From Palaeococcus ferrophilus DSM 13482 (GTDB taxonomy: Archaea > Methanobacteriota_B > Thermococci > Thermococcales > Thermococcaceae): a DNA stretch of 64,000 bases. Every line of letters starts with the position of its first letter. Positions within the stretch are counted from its first letter, which is position 1. The stretch spans positions 279,175-343,174 of the forward strand of contig NZ_LANF01000011.1 in the NCBI RefSeq assembly GCF_000966265.1, in the 5' to 3' direction. Made by a program: the position numbers and the translations under genes. Below are positions 16,682 to 24,536 of the stretch, piece by piece. Below the pieces are notes generated by a model that saw only the letters and a program-made list of their open reading frames with translations, was not told the DNA's origin and made no database searches.

Positions 16682-17602
16682 ATGGCAGAGGTTAAGGTTG
16701 AGATGCTCACCATCGAAAGAGAGAAAGGAAGCAGCGTCAGGAGCGTCGGAAAGCCCCCCTGGACAGAAAAAACACATGATGGGAAGCTGGAGAGGCTTAT
16801 TTTGCAGCTAGGGGCTGGAAAGGGCGAATTTTCGGAGATAACCGGCATCCCAAGGTCAATCGGGTGCATGGGAAACAATCGCTTCATACTCCGCAGGGAG
16901 AAGCTCTCCACGGACAGAAAAAAGCAGCTAATACGGGAGTTCCAGCTGAAAGGAGGGCGCGAACTTTACCTGACGAACTACGATGAGGTGGAGGAGCTCA
17001 TCGAACTGGCGGAGTACGCGGGTAGGCTGGGGATAGATGAGGTCTACGCGGTCGTCAGGATTGAGGACGCTGAAAAAATGCACCCTATAGAGGGCGTCAG
17101 GATAGTCGTGGAGATGAGGAATTCCCCCGAGAACTGGGAGAAGCTCAACTCCCTCGGATTTGCCGACGGGGTCCTGCTCATGGTGGAGGCGGACGAGTAC
17201 CCCCTCGAGGACGTGCCCTTCCCCGGGGACGTTTACGTTGATGTCATCCATCCGCCGAGTATGAGGGGCGTTAACTTCAACATCCTGAACCTCAGGAGAA
17301 TAGACAGCGGGAGCACTCAACGCTACCACCCGTGTATGGGGGGGACCCTTGCAATAACCGCGGATGGTTACGCCCTCCCCTGCCCGCTCCTCCGGAACTT
17401 CGTGGTGGGGGACGCGAAGAAAGAGGGCATCTCAAAGCTCGCCAGAAAAACGAGACTAAAGAACATGTGGAAGATAACAAAGGACAGGATAGAGCCCTGC
17501 TCCGCATGCCCCTTCAAGTACGTGTGCCACGACTGCAGGGCCCTTGAGTTCCAAGCTTCGGGAGACCCCTACGGGGTTGAATACTGCCCCCTGGAGCCTT
17601 AG
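16682..17602 (+). CDS. SPASM-domain protein lacking the radical SAM cysteine motif
   Basis: About 306 aa. The C-terminal 100 residues carry SPASM-like cysteines: HPCMGG, then GYALPCPLL, then EPCSACPFKYVCHDC and a final YCP. This arrangement normally binds auxiliary iron-sulfur clusters in peptide-modifying radical SAM enzymes. The N-terminal half has a TIM-barrel-like run of strands (ELYLTNY, EVYAVV, RIVVEM, GVLLMV, VYVDVI). It has no CxxxCxxC motif; only a single Cys occurs in SIGCMGN. It may therefore be a degenerate relative or a partner subunit. Start ATG 16682 is preferred over an upstream GTG/ATG region. It converges with the Lrp-type regulator, sharing four bases. Confidence 0.6.
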   Translation: MAEVKVEMLTIEREKGSSVRSVGKPPWTEKTHDGKLERLILQLGAGKGEFSEITGIPRSIGCMGNNRFILRREKLSTDRKKQLIREFQLKGGRELYLTNYDEVEELIELAEYAGRLGIDEVYAVVRIEDAEKMHPIEGVRIVVEMRNSPENWEKLNSLGFADGVLLMVEADEYPLEDVPFPGDVYVDVIHPPSMRGVNFNILNLRRIDSGSTQRYHPCMGGTLAITADGYALPCPLLRNFVVGDAKKEGISKLARKTRLKNMWKITKDRIEPCSACPFKYVCHDCRALEFQASGDPYGVEYCPLEP

Positions 17603-18522
17603 AAGTCTTCGAGGATGGAGCGGTAGCCGCCTCCGTCCTCTCTAACCCTCTTGGCAAAGTAGTCGAGCCTGTTCTCCCACTCAAAGCCCGCAAGGTAGTC
17701 AATCGTGAACTTCTGAACGTACTGGCCGAACTTGTATATCATCTCCCCGACGTCAACACGTTTGGAGTTGAAGTACCATTCAAGGTAATATCCCTCGGGA
17801 AGGATTTGCCCCACGAGCATGTTGTACTTCTCCATCCACTCCTCTATGAGGCCCTCATCGAGGTCGTAGGCGATGCCGTTGAAGACCCTGTCCGTGGCCT
17901 TATCATCGTGTATAGCCGCGTAGCCCACGAGTATCCCCAGCTCCTCGAGGCGCTTTATCATGTAGTTGACGGTGGCCCTGCTCTTTCCCAGGGCGCGGGC
18001 TATCTCCGATACCGGTGTCCTGGCGTCAACCTTGATTATGTCAATGAGCCTGGCGTAGTCATAACTCAAATCCCATTCCCCGGGCTCCATCTTAACGTGA
18101 GGATAGGGGGCCACCCTGTAGTACTCGTAGTCGTCGCTGTACCTGGAGAGGAGATCGTCAATGTATATCGTCTGCTCCTTTGGGATGTGGAGGATGGACT
18201 TGAGGCCTATCTTGAACCCGAAGGTCGGGTGAACCGTGGCCACAAAGGGGTTCCGGAGCATCCGGCGGGCCACAATATTCATCTCGGACTTGGGGACGCT
18301 CAGGTAGGCGATGTAACTCTTAAACCCCAGACGGGTCATGTTGAAGAGCGAATAAACGCTTACGTACTTGTCCGGGCCGTAGTACTTCTCGTAAAGCCTT
18401 CTGAGCCTCGAGTAGTCTATTCCCTCCAGCTCGGCTATCTTCCTAAGGCTCTCCCTCGGGTGTTTATTGAGCACATCAACAAGAAAATCAATTTCGGACA
18501 GGTTTATTTCATCTCCGCCCAT
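17599..18522 (-). CDS. Two-HTH Lrp/AsnC-type transcriptional regulator
   Basis: 307 aa. An N-terminal helix-turn-helix-like region (residues 8-40, LRKIAELEGIDYSRLRRLY) is followed by a domain of about 100 residues. A second, clearer Lrp-type helix-turn-helix (about 155-200, PVSEIARALGKSRATVNYMIKRLEELG, given here in parts: SEIARALGKSR and TVNYMIKRLEELG) leads into a C-terminal domain. Ordinary Lrp proteins have about 150 aa and one DNA-binding domain, so this is a tandem or fused form. Start ATG 18522 follows GAGGTGGA. The target is unknown. Confidence 0.65.
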   Translation of the reverse strand: MGGDEINLSEIDFLVDVLNKHPRESLRKIAELEGIDYSRLRRLYEKYYGPDKYVSVYSLFNMTRLGFKSYIAYLSVPKSEMNIVARRMLRNPFVATVHPTFGFKIGLKSILHIPKEQTIYIDDLLSRYSDDYEYYRVAPYPHVKMEPGEWDLSYDYARLIDIIKVDARTPVSEIARALGKSRATVNYMIKRLEELGILVGYAAIHDDKATDRVFNGIAYDLDEGLIEEWMEKYNMLVGQILPEGYYLEWYFNSKRVDVGEMIYKFGQYVQKFTIDYLAGFEWENRLDYFAKRVREDGGGYRSILEDF

Positions 18523-18534
18523 TCCACCTCACGG

Positions 18535-18569
18535 AAAAAGTTTTATCTTCTGGGACTTTTATATATTTT
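18535..18569. promoter_or_regulatory. Overlapping divergent promoters
   Basis: AGTTTTATC (about 18539-18547) suits the plus-strand gene at 18582. The minus-strand AAAATATATAAAAG (18556-18569) suits the regulator at 18522. The two TATA elements lie only about 10 bases apart, so the promoters should interfere with each other. Confidence 0.4.
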
Positions 18570-18581
18570 CGGTGGTGAGTA

Positions 18582-19070
18582 ATGGTGAAGATAGACGTGG
18601 TGGACATAGAGAAGCCGGAAGGAGTTGAGTGCATCATCGGCCAGGGAAACTTCTCGATATTCACGGTGGATGACCTCGCCAGGGCGCTTCTCACGGCGGT
18701 TCCGGGCATAAAGTTTGGAATAGCCATGAACGAGGCAAAGCCCCAGCTGACGCGCTTTACAGGGAACGATAAGGAGCTCGAGAGGCTAGCCGCCAAAAAC
18801 GCCCTCAACATTGGTGCCGGGCACGTGTTCGTGATACTCATGAAGAACGCCTTCCCCATAAACGTCCTCAACACCGTCAAGAACCACCCCGCCGTTGCCA
18901 TGGTCTACGGGGCCAGTGAAAACCCTCTGCAGGTTATAGTGGCTGAGACTGAGCTCGGAAGGAGTGTGCTCGGCATAGTTGACGGGAAAGCCGCTAACAG
19001 AATAGAGGACGACGAGCTCAAGAGGGAGCGCAGGGAGCTCGTGGAGAAGATAGGCTACACCATAGACTGA
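18582..19070 (+). CDS. Adenosine-specific kinase family protein
   Basis: 162 aa, matching the small archaeal adenosine-specific kinase family (formerly DUF355), for which a crenarchaeal member was reported to phosphorylate adenosine. Typical segments seen are [32 protein letters not shown] and [12 protein letters not shown]; the last two are quoted partly, as [11 protein letters not shown] and [10 protein letters not shown]. There is no Walker motif, consistent with the family. The start follows GGTGGTGAGTA. Confidence 0.82.
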   Translation: MVKIDVVDIEKPEGVECIIGQGNFSIFTVDDLARALLTAVPGIKFGIAMNEAKPQLTRFTGNDKELERLAAKNALNIGAGHVFVILMKNAFPINVLNTVKNHPAVAMVYGASENPLQVIVAETELGRSVLGIVDGKAANRIEDDELKRERRELVEKIGYTID

Positions 19071-19095
19071 CCCTTTTCCTTCTTCGGGTGATTTC

Positions 19096-19656
19096 ATGAG
19101 GATAACGTTCATAACTTCCAATCCGGGCAAGCTGAGGGAGGCGATGGCCTATTTAACCCCCCTTGGTGTTGAGGTCCAAGGGTTGAAGTTTCCATACCCG
19201 GAGATACAGGCCGATACCCTTGAGGAGGTAGCGGCCTACGGTGTGGAGTGGCTCTCCGAGCGGATTGATGGACCCTTCTTCCTCGACGATTCCGGCCTCT
19301 TCATAGAGGCCCTTCAGGGGTTTCCGGGAGTTTACTCCGCCTACGTCTTCAAAACGCTGGGTATAGACGGGATACTGAAGCTAATGGAGGGCGTTGAGGA
19401 CAGGAGGGCGTACTTCAAGAGCGTCGTAGCGTACTGGGATGGGGAGGTTCACATCTTCACAGGAACAGTCCACGGGAGAATAGGCCTCGAGAGGAGAGGC
19501 TCGGGTGGCTTTGGCTTCGACCCCATATTCATACCCGAGGGGTACGGGAGAACTTTCGCCGAGATGACAACGGAGGAAAAAAACAGGATATCCCACAGGG
19601 GCCGGGCCTTTGAGGCTTTTTCAAACTGGCTAAGGGACAAGCTAAAAATTGGGTGA
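19096..19656 (+). CDS. XTP/dITP diphosphatase (RdgB/HAM1)
   Basis: Hydrolyses non-canonical purine triphosphates (dITP, XTP) to monophosphates, keeping them out of nucleic acids. The N-terminal [10 protein letters not shown], the DDSGLFI motif with catalytic Asp, the segment [12 protein letters not shown] and the C-terminal SHRGRAF are all diagnostic. 186 aa, normal length. Start ATG is 25 bases after the preceding stop with a GGGTGATTTC site. Confidence 0.9.
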   Translation: MRITFITSNPGKLREAMAYLTPLGVEVQGLKFPYPEIQADTLEEVAAYGVEWLSERIDGPFFLDDSGLFIEALQGFPGVYSAYVFKTLGIDGILKLMEGVEDRRAYFKSVVAYWDGEVHIFTGTVHGRIGLERRGSGGFGFDPIFIPEGYGRTFAEMTTEEKNRISHRGRAFEAFSNWLRDKLKIG

Positions 19657-19667
19657 ACGTCCAAATC

Positions 19668-19684
19668 CGATAGATTTATATTGT
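19668..19684 (+). promoter_or_regulatory. TATA box of the Lrp-type regulator gene
   Basis: GATAGATTTATATTG sits about 35-45 bases before ATG 19715, inside the end of the preceding region, giving the regulator its own promoter. Confidence 0.45.
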
Positions 19685-19714
19685 CTAAATGACAGGATGT
19701 GGTGGGCGGTAAAA

Positions 19715-20167
19715 ATGGTAGACGTTCTCGATAGGGTTGACCAAAAACTTCTGGACGAGCTGAAAGAGAACGCGAGGGAGAACATAGCTTCCCTCAGCAA
19801 GAAACTCGGTGTTCCAAGGACCACTGTTCACTACAGGATAAAAAAGCTTCTTGAGGAGGGCATAATAGAGAAGTTCACGATAAAGCCCAACTACAAGAAG
19901 CTCAACCTCGGGACGACCGCTTTCATACTGGCCCGCTACGACCCCTCCAGCGGTCTCACCCAGAAGGAGGTCGCGAACAGGGTGGCCCAGGTCGAGGGCG
20001 TTTACGAGGTCCACATAATCGCGGGTGAGTGGGACCTCCTGATCAAAGTCCGCGCCCATTCAGCCGAGGACGTTGGAAAAATCGTCGTTGACAGGCTCCG
20101 TGAGGTCAAGGGGCTGGGTCAGACCGTCACAATGGTTTCCTTCGTAACGGTAAAAGAGGACATTTAG
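19715..20167 (+). CDS. Lrp/AsnC family transcriptional regulator
   Basis: 150 aa with a classic Lrp layout: DNA-binding helix-turn-helix at residues 4-50 (ASLSKKLGVPRTTVHYRIKK, a 20-residue stretch) and a C-terminal RAM ligand-binding domain (VEGVYEVHIIAGEWDLLIKV). It should form dimers or octamers and respond to amino acids or related ligands. ATG 19715 is chosen because GGTGGGCGG precedes it and it gives the usual family length. Confidence 0.85.
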   Translation: MVDVLDRVDQKLLDELKENARENIASLSKKLGVPRTTVHYRIKKLLEEGIIEKFTIKPNYKKLNLGTTAFILARYDPSSGLTQKEVANRVAQVEGVYEVHIIAGEWDLLIKVRAHSAEDVGKIVVDRLREVKGLGQTVTMVSFVTVKEDI

Positions 20168-20269
20168 GCGATGATTGGCGTTCTCCTTCCTGAGCGGTGA
20201 TGATGCGAGGAAAGATGAGCCTCTTTCTCCTTCTTTTCTCGAATTTTTAAATCCGGGAGAAGTGGATTC
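20168..20269 (+). other. Short intergenic stretch before tRNA-Pro
   Basis: About 100 bases with T-rich runs (20221-20250) that could terminate both the plus-strand regulator and the minus-strand tRNA. TGATGA and CTGA-like boxes occur at 20190-20205, but no full C/D box set is present. Confidence 0.3.
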
Positions 20270-20347
20270 TGGTGGGGCCGCCGAGATTTGAACTCGGGTC
20301 ACCGGCTCCCGAAGCCGGCAGGATGGGCCAAGCTACCCCACGGCCCC
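20270..20347 (-). tRNA. tRNA-Pro (CGG)
   Basis: On the minus strand the sequence folds into a cloverleaf. Acceptor arms are GGGGCCG and CGGCCCC, the anticodon stem is CCGGC/GCCGG with loop TTCGGGA (anticodon CGG), and the T-arm is CCGAG-TTCAAAT-CTCGG. The discriminator is A at 20273 and the 3' CCA is encoded (20270-20272). No intron is seen. Confidence 0.93.
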
Positions 20348-20376
20348 GTGCCCACACTCTCATGTTCGGGAAACGG

Positions 20377-20384
20377 TTATAAAT
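20377..20384. promoter_or_regulatory. TATA element apparently shared by tRNA-Pro and the DPM synthase gene
   Basis: TTATAAAT lies 30 bases from the tRNA 5' end on the minus strand and 30 bases from the synthase ATG on the plus strand. It reads as a usable TATA box in both directions. No second AT-rich element is present between the genes. Confidence 0.5.
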
Positions 20385-20413
20385 CTTACGGTTCCATTCA
20401 GAGGGGGAGTGGG

Positions 20414-21473
20414 ATGAGGGTTTCAATCATAGTACCAACATACAATGAGCGGGACAACCTCGAGGAACTTTTCAGGCGCATAAGCTCCGCCATGGATGGA
20501 AGGGACTACGAGATAATAGTTGTGGACGACGATTCTTCCGACCGAACGTGGGAGAGGGCGGAGGAGCTCTCAAAGGAGTACCCCGTGAGAGTACTGAGGC
20601 GCACGGATGAGAGGGGGCTCTCCTCCGCGGTGATCAGGGGTTTTGAGATAGCCAATGGGGACGTTTTCGTGGTGATGGACGCCGACCTTCAGCACCCGCC
20701 CGAGGTGATTCCCCACCTCATTGAGGCTATTGAAAAGGGTGCCGACGTGGCCATAGCGAGCCGGTACGTTGAGGGGGGGAGGGTCGAGAACTGGTACTGG
20801 TGGAGGAAGCTCATCTCCAGGGGGGGCCATAATGATAGGCAGGGTGGCCCTCCCCAAGATAAGGGATGTAAAGGACCCCGTAAGCGGCTTCTTCGCCCTC
20901 AGGAGGGAGGTCGTGGAGGGGGCGAGGCTTAACCCCGTGGGGTTCAAGATACTCATGGAAATCCTCGTGAAGGGGAATTACGAGAAGGTCGTGGAGGTTC
21001 CCTTCACCTTCGGCCTCAGGAACGCGGGGGAGAGCAAGCTCGGCCAGAAACAGATTATCAACTACCTCCGCCACGTTTACAGGCTCATGAAGTGGGAGGG
21101 CGAGCTCGACAGGCTCATCAAATTCAGCATAGTGGGTCTAACGGGGATAGTGGTCAACGAGGGGGCGCTCTACCTCCTTGTCGAATCGGGCACCCTCGGC
21201 GAGAACAGCGCGGTCTTCCCCGCCACGGAGCTCTCGATACTCAACAACTTCATGTGGAACGACCTCTGGACGTTCAGGGATTTGAAGAGAGGTTCCTTCA
21301 TCAGACGGCTCTTCAACTTCCACGTGGCGGCGGCGAGCGGCTTCTTGGTGCAGGTGGCGGTCTACTTCACGCTCAAAGCCCTCGGGGTGCCCTACCTCGT
21401 GGCCAACTTCATAGGAATACTCCTGTCGTTCATAGTGCGCTTCCTCTTCAACCGCCATGTAACGTGGGGCTAA
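20414..21473 (+). pseudogene. Dolichol-phosphate mannose synthase (GT2 plus GtrA-like membrane domain), frameshifted at a G7 run
   Basis: Transfers mannose from GDP-mannose to dolichyl phosphate for glycan assembly. The N-terminal GT2 domain shows VSIIVPTYNERDN, VVDDDSSD and the catalytic DADLQHPP (DxD). The C-terminal half has four membrane segments of GtrA type (from about LIKFSIVGLTG). The two parts are in different frames: at 20820-20826 there are seven G, and removing one restores ISRGAIMIGRVALPKI. The repaired protein is about 352 aa, the length I recall for the structurally studied Pyrococcus furiosus enzyme. It may be a sequencing error, slippage, or a real mutation. The start follows GGGGGAGTGGG. 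Confidence 0.82.
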
Positions 21474-21515
21474 AGATATAAACTTCAAACCCCATTCATT
21501 TTTCAGGGATGGGTT

Positions 21516-22229
21516 ATGTACGTGGGTGAACTTCTCAAGAGCATGGAGAGAGTTTCAACAGGCGTTGAGGGGCTGGATGAGCTCATAGGTGGAGGACTAA
21601 TCCCAGGGAGACTCTACCTACTCACGGGACCGCCTGGAAGCGGAAAAACAACCATAGGAATCCAGTTCCTCATTAAGGGTGCGGAGGACAACGAGAAGGG
21701 ACTCTACATATCTCTCGTTGATGATCCAAAGGTCATCCTGCAGGACATGAGCAAGTACAACTTCAGCCTGCTCATGCACACGAAGGCGAGAAAGATAGTG
21801 TTCTACGACATAGGCTACAATCTCCTCCGCATGGAGGAGCGCCTGACGTGGAGGGAACTCTTCAGAAAGATGAAGGAGGCCATAGCGGCCGAAAAACCCA
21901 AGCGCGTCGTCATAGACTCCTTCACTTCCATGGAGAAGCTGGTGGCTGATCCAGAGAACAAGAGGAGGGAGCTTGGCTACTTCGTTAGGGCAATGGAGGA
22001 GATGGGTGTTACCGTACTAATGATATCCGAGATGATGAGGTCAGAGGAGTACACCGACGAGTACTACCTGGCGAGCGGCGTTATAGTCATGCACCACTTC
22101 ATGAGAAACTACTCGATGATACGCGCCCTCCAGATACTCAAGATGCGCGGAACGTCCCACGACAGCAACATGAAACGCGTCCGCTTCACCACGAACGGGG
22201 TAAGGGTTTACAACGAAGGGCCTTTCTGA
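21516..22229 (+). CDS. KaiC-like RecA-superfamily ATPase
   Basis: 237 aa single KaiC/RadA-type domain. Walker A is GPPGSGKTT (about residues 38-46), Walker B is RVVIDSFTS (around 130), and the opening STGVEGLDELIGGGLIPG is the usual KaiC signature. Such archaeal single-domain proteins are thought to be regulatory ATPases; the role is not known. It has its own TATA box (AAAGATATAAAC, 21474-21485) and heads a three-gene run with the next two genes. Confidence 0.8.
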   Translation: MYVGELLKSMERVSTGVEGLDELIGGGLIPGRLYLLTGPPGSGKTTIGIQFLIKGAEDNEKGLYISLVDDPKVILQDMSKYNFSLLMHTKARKIVFYDIGYNLLRMEERLTWRELFRKMKEAIAAEKPKRVVIDSFTSMEKLVADPENKRRELGYFVRAMEEMGVTVLMISEMMRSEEYTDEYYLASGVIVMHHFMRNYSMIRALQILKMRGTSHDSNMKRVRFTTNGVRVYNEGPF

Positions 22230-22239
22230 GGGGAGTAAA

Positions 22240-22701
22240 ATGAAGAAGGACGAGGAGATTAAAATCAGGAAGCGTGAGCTTATACGCGAGGCCTACCGCT
22301 TCGGATACTTCATCGGCTACCACGGTCACACGGAGTGGGTTGGCTGGGTCAGCGAGAAGAAGGAGGAGATCTACGAACGGGCAAAGGAGCTCGAGGTATA
22401 CCCCCTCGTGAGGGACGCCTTCAGACGCGGAAGGATTGATGGTGAGAGGCAGAGGATTGATGACATAAACCGCGGGGTAGCCGAGACGGGCCGCGCCGTG
22501 GAGGAAGAGGAGAAACCAAGGGTGAAGGTTGAGGCCAGGCCCATCACTGAAGAGGAGGGGATGGAGGAGGAGTTCAAGAGCTTCCTCGCGAGTCCGCGCA
22601 TAATCGAACCCCCCGAGATACTCTCCATGATGAAGGTCGTTGGTGAGCCCGGCTTTATGAAGCTCCCAGGAATGCTCGGCCAGAGGGGGGAGGAGGAATG
22701 A
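22240..22701 (+). CDS. Hypothetical protein between KaiC-like ATPase and GH57 genes
   Basis: 153 aa, highly charged. The N-terminal half is helical and contains a FGYFIGYHGHTEWVGWV segment with several aromatic residues and His. The second half is acidic and probably disordered, ending in a conserved-looking IIEPPEILSMMKVVGEPGFM (20 residues). No known domain is recognised. It starts 10 bases after the ATPase stop and overlaps the GH57 start by four bases, so its function is likely linked to those proteins. Confidence 0.6.
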   Translation: MKKDEEIKIRKRELIREAYRFGYFIGYHGHTEWVGWVSEKKEEIYERAKELEVYPLVRDAFRRGRIDGERQRIDDINRGVAETGRAVEEEEKPRVKVEARPITEEEGMEEEFKSFLASPRIIEPPEILSMMKVVGEPGFMKLPGMLGQRGEEE

Positions 22702-24497
22702 TGCAGAAGTTCGCCTACCACTTTCACGCCTACCAGCCGGGCGATATAATCTACATCCACGACGGAACCGGCTGGGACCCCATAAAGTTCTCGGAAAGGC
22801 TCAGCCCCGTCGCCCTGAGGATAAGGGACGAGGAGGTTAAGGGACGCAACTGGACGCGGGCCATGATAAAGGCCTACGACTACGTGGACGAGACTCTCAT
22901 GAGGCTGGAGAGGGGGGCTGTGAGCGTTGACATAGAGCCCTTCACCCTCTACCTCGTGCTTCGCTACAAGCCCAAGATATACGGCCACATCGCGTCCCTC
23001 CTCGGGGAGTACGTTGAAGCCGTCCCCACGACCCCCTTCCACCCCATAATGCCGCACCTCAGCAAGTTCACGCAGGAGGTGCTCGCGAGAGTTTCCTTCG
23101 ACTTCTACTCACCATTCATAACGGGAAAGGACGTCCTCGGCTACTGGCTCCCCGAGGGAGTGATAGCCCGCGACAGCGCCCGCATAGTGAGGGAAGCCTC
23201 GCCGACGGACCTGGTTTTCCTGCTGGACGAGAGGCAGTTCAAAGACCTCCACTTCCTGCAGGCGAAGTTCTCGTGCAACACCTTCAAAACTGACGGGCAC
23301 TACGCCTACGTCTTCGGGAGGGACCATCAGCTGAGCGATGCCTTCGCCTTCAACCAGCTCGATGCGGAGGGCCTGGTGAGGGCCGTGGCCGAGGGGAGGC
23401 TCGACATGTTCAAGGAGTCCCAGAAAATCCCCTACCTCGTCTACCTGGCGAGCGACCTGGAGGCTCTCGTAAGCAACCCGACCCAGCTTGACAAGTTCAT
23501 GAAGTGGCTCAACGGCCTCAGGGAGAGGGGAACCGAGCTAATAAACGCGCCCGAGTTCATAAGGAGAAAGAGGAGCGGGGAATACAAGTGCCTTGAAGGC
23601 GAATGCACGGAGAAGTTCGAGATAAAGGTGAAGGACTACTCCAGCTGGAGCGACTACTTCGACCTGAGCATTGACGGAACTACGAGCGACACGCGGTGGC
23701 TTGGGGTGCGGAGGGATGACAACAAGGCATACTCCAGGCAGTACCGCGGAAAGGAGTACTCTCAGCTCTGGAAGCTCGCTTTTACAAAACTCTCACGCGA
23801 GCTAAACAGAAGCATTCGCTACGGAACCTTCGACCTTCTCAAGGCCTACGAGAAGAACCTGACCCTCGAGGGCTTCAAGGAGTTCCTCGTGAGGTACGCC
23901 AGGATTTTCTTCCGCGAGCACTATGAGTACTTCGAGATGGACACCAGCGTGGACTACGTGACGGAACCAGTTAAGGAGGTTGACCCCTCCATAAGCCTCA
24001 AGCTCGGGAGGATATACTACCTCGCCCTCCTCGGAAACCACTCGTGCCCGCGCTTCTGGGAGCACATTGACACGCGCGTGACCTTCGGCAACGTGGTGGC
24101 ACTGAGCAAGGCCCTCAGCGAGCTCATAGACCTCTACCTCGAGGAGGGAAGGGAAGAAAGGGCCCAGTACCTCTTCCTCGAGTACATGAAGCTCCTATCC
24201 TTCCCGCAGCTCTACTACGACTACGAGTTCTTCCGCATAGAGGGACTCAACGGATGGGAATCGAGCGAGGCGGCGTGGTTCGACTCGCTGAGAAGCCTCG
24301 TGCCCAACTCGACCTACAACGTGATAACCAGGGCGGCGCTGTACGTGGCCCAGAGGGACTTCCCGAGGGACATAGCCTCTGCCCTCGAGGCTCTCTTTGA
24401 TTTCAAGCAGGCGGTTCCAGATACCGGTCACATCCCCGGGGAGCTCCACGGAAAGTGGGGGAATACGGAGTGGTGCGAGCACAGGGGGAAGGACTAA
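22698..24497 (+). CDS. Glycoside hydrolase family 57-like protein
   Basis: 599 aa. The family's first conserved region appears as YHFHAYQP at residues 7-14 (canonical HxHxxQP). A GYWLPEG motif near 151-157 matches the WxPE region that lies near the catalytic site. GH57 enzymes act on alpha-glucans (amylase, branching enzyme, glucanotransferase); this member does not closely resemble the well-characterised ones by eye and its substrate is unknown. Translationally coupled to the preceding gene; ATG-ATG start after GGGGAGGAGGA. Confidence 0.75.
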   Translation: MMQKFAYHFHAYQPGDIIYIHDGTGWDPIKFSERLSPVALRIRDEEVKGRNWTRAMIKAYDYVDETLMRLERGAVSVDIEPFTLYLVLRYKPKIYGHIASLLGEYVEAVPTTPFHPIMPHLSKFTQEVLARVSFDFYSPFITGKDVLGYWLPEGVIARDSARIVREASPTDLVFLLDERQFKDLHFLQAKFSCNTFKTDGHYAYVFGRDHQLSDAFAFNQLDAEGLVRAVAEGRLDMFKESQKIPYLVYLASDLEALVSNPTQLDKFMKWLNGLRERGTELINAPEFIRRKRSGEYKCLEGECTEKFEIKVKDYSSWSDYFDLSIDGTTSDTRWLGVRRDDNKAYSRQYRGKEYSQLWKLAFTKLSRELNRSIRYGTFDLLKAYEKNLTLEGFKEFLVRYARIFFREHYEYFEMDTSVDYVTEPVKEVDPSISLKLGRIYYLALLGNHSCPRFWEHIDTRVTFGNVVALSKALSELIDLYLEEGREERAQYLFLEYMKLLSFPQLYYDYEFFRIEGLNGWESSEAAWFDSLRSLVPNSTYNVITRAALYVAQRDFPRDIASALEALFDFKQAVPDTGHIPGELHGKWGNTEWCEHRGKD

Positions 24498-24536
24498 CCT
24501 TTTATCCTTTCCCTCCCTATTCTCCCCGGTGGTTCC

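Noticed and set aside
20171..20215. Possible C/D box small RNA after the Lrp-type gene
   Set aside because: TGATGA and CTGA-like boxes occur, but the terminal D box and closing stem are missing.
20773..20779. First G7 run in the DPM synthase gene as the frameshift site
   Set aside because: The reading frame is normal across it (VEGGRVENW); only the second run at 20820-20826 breaks the frame.
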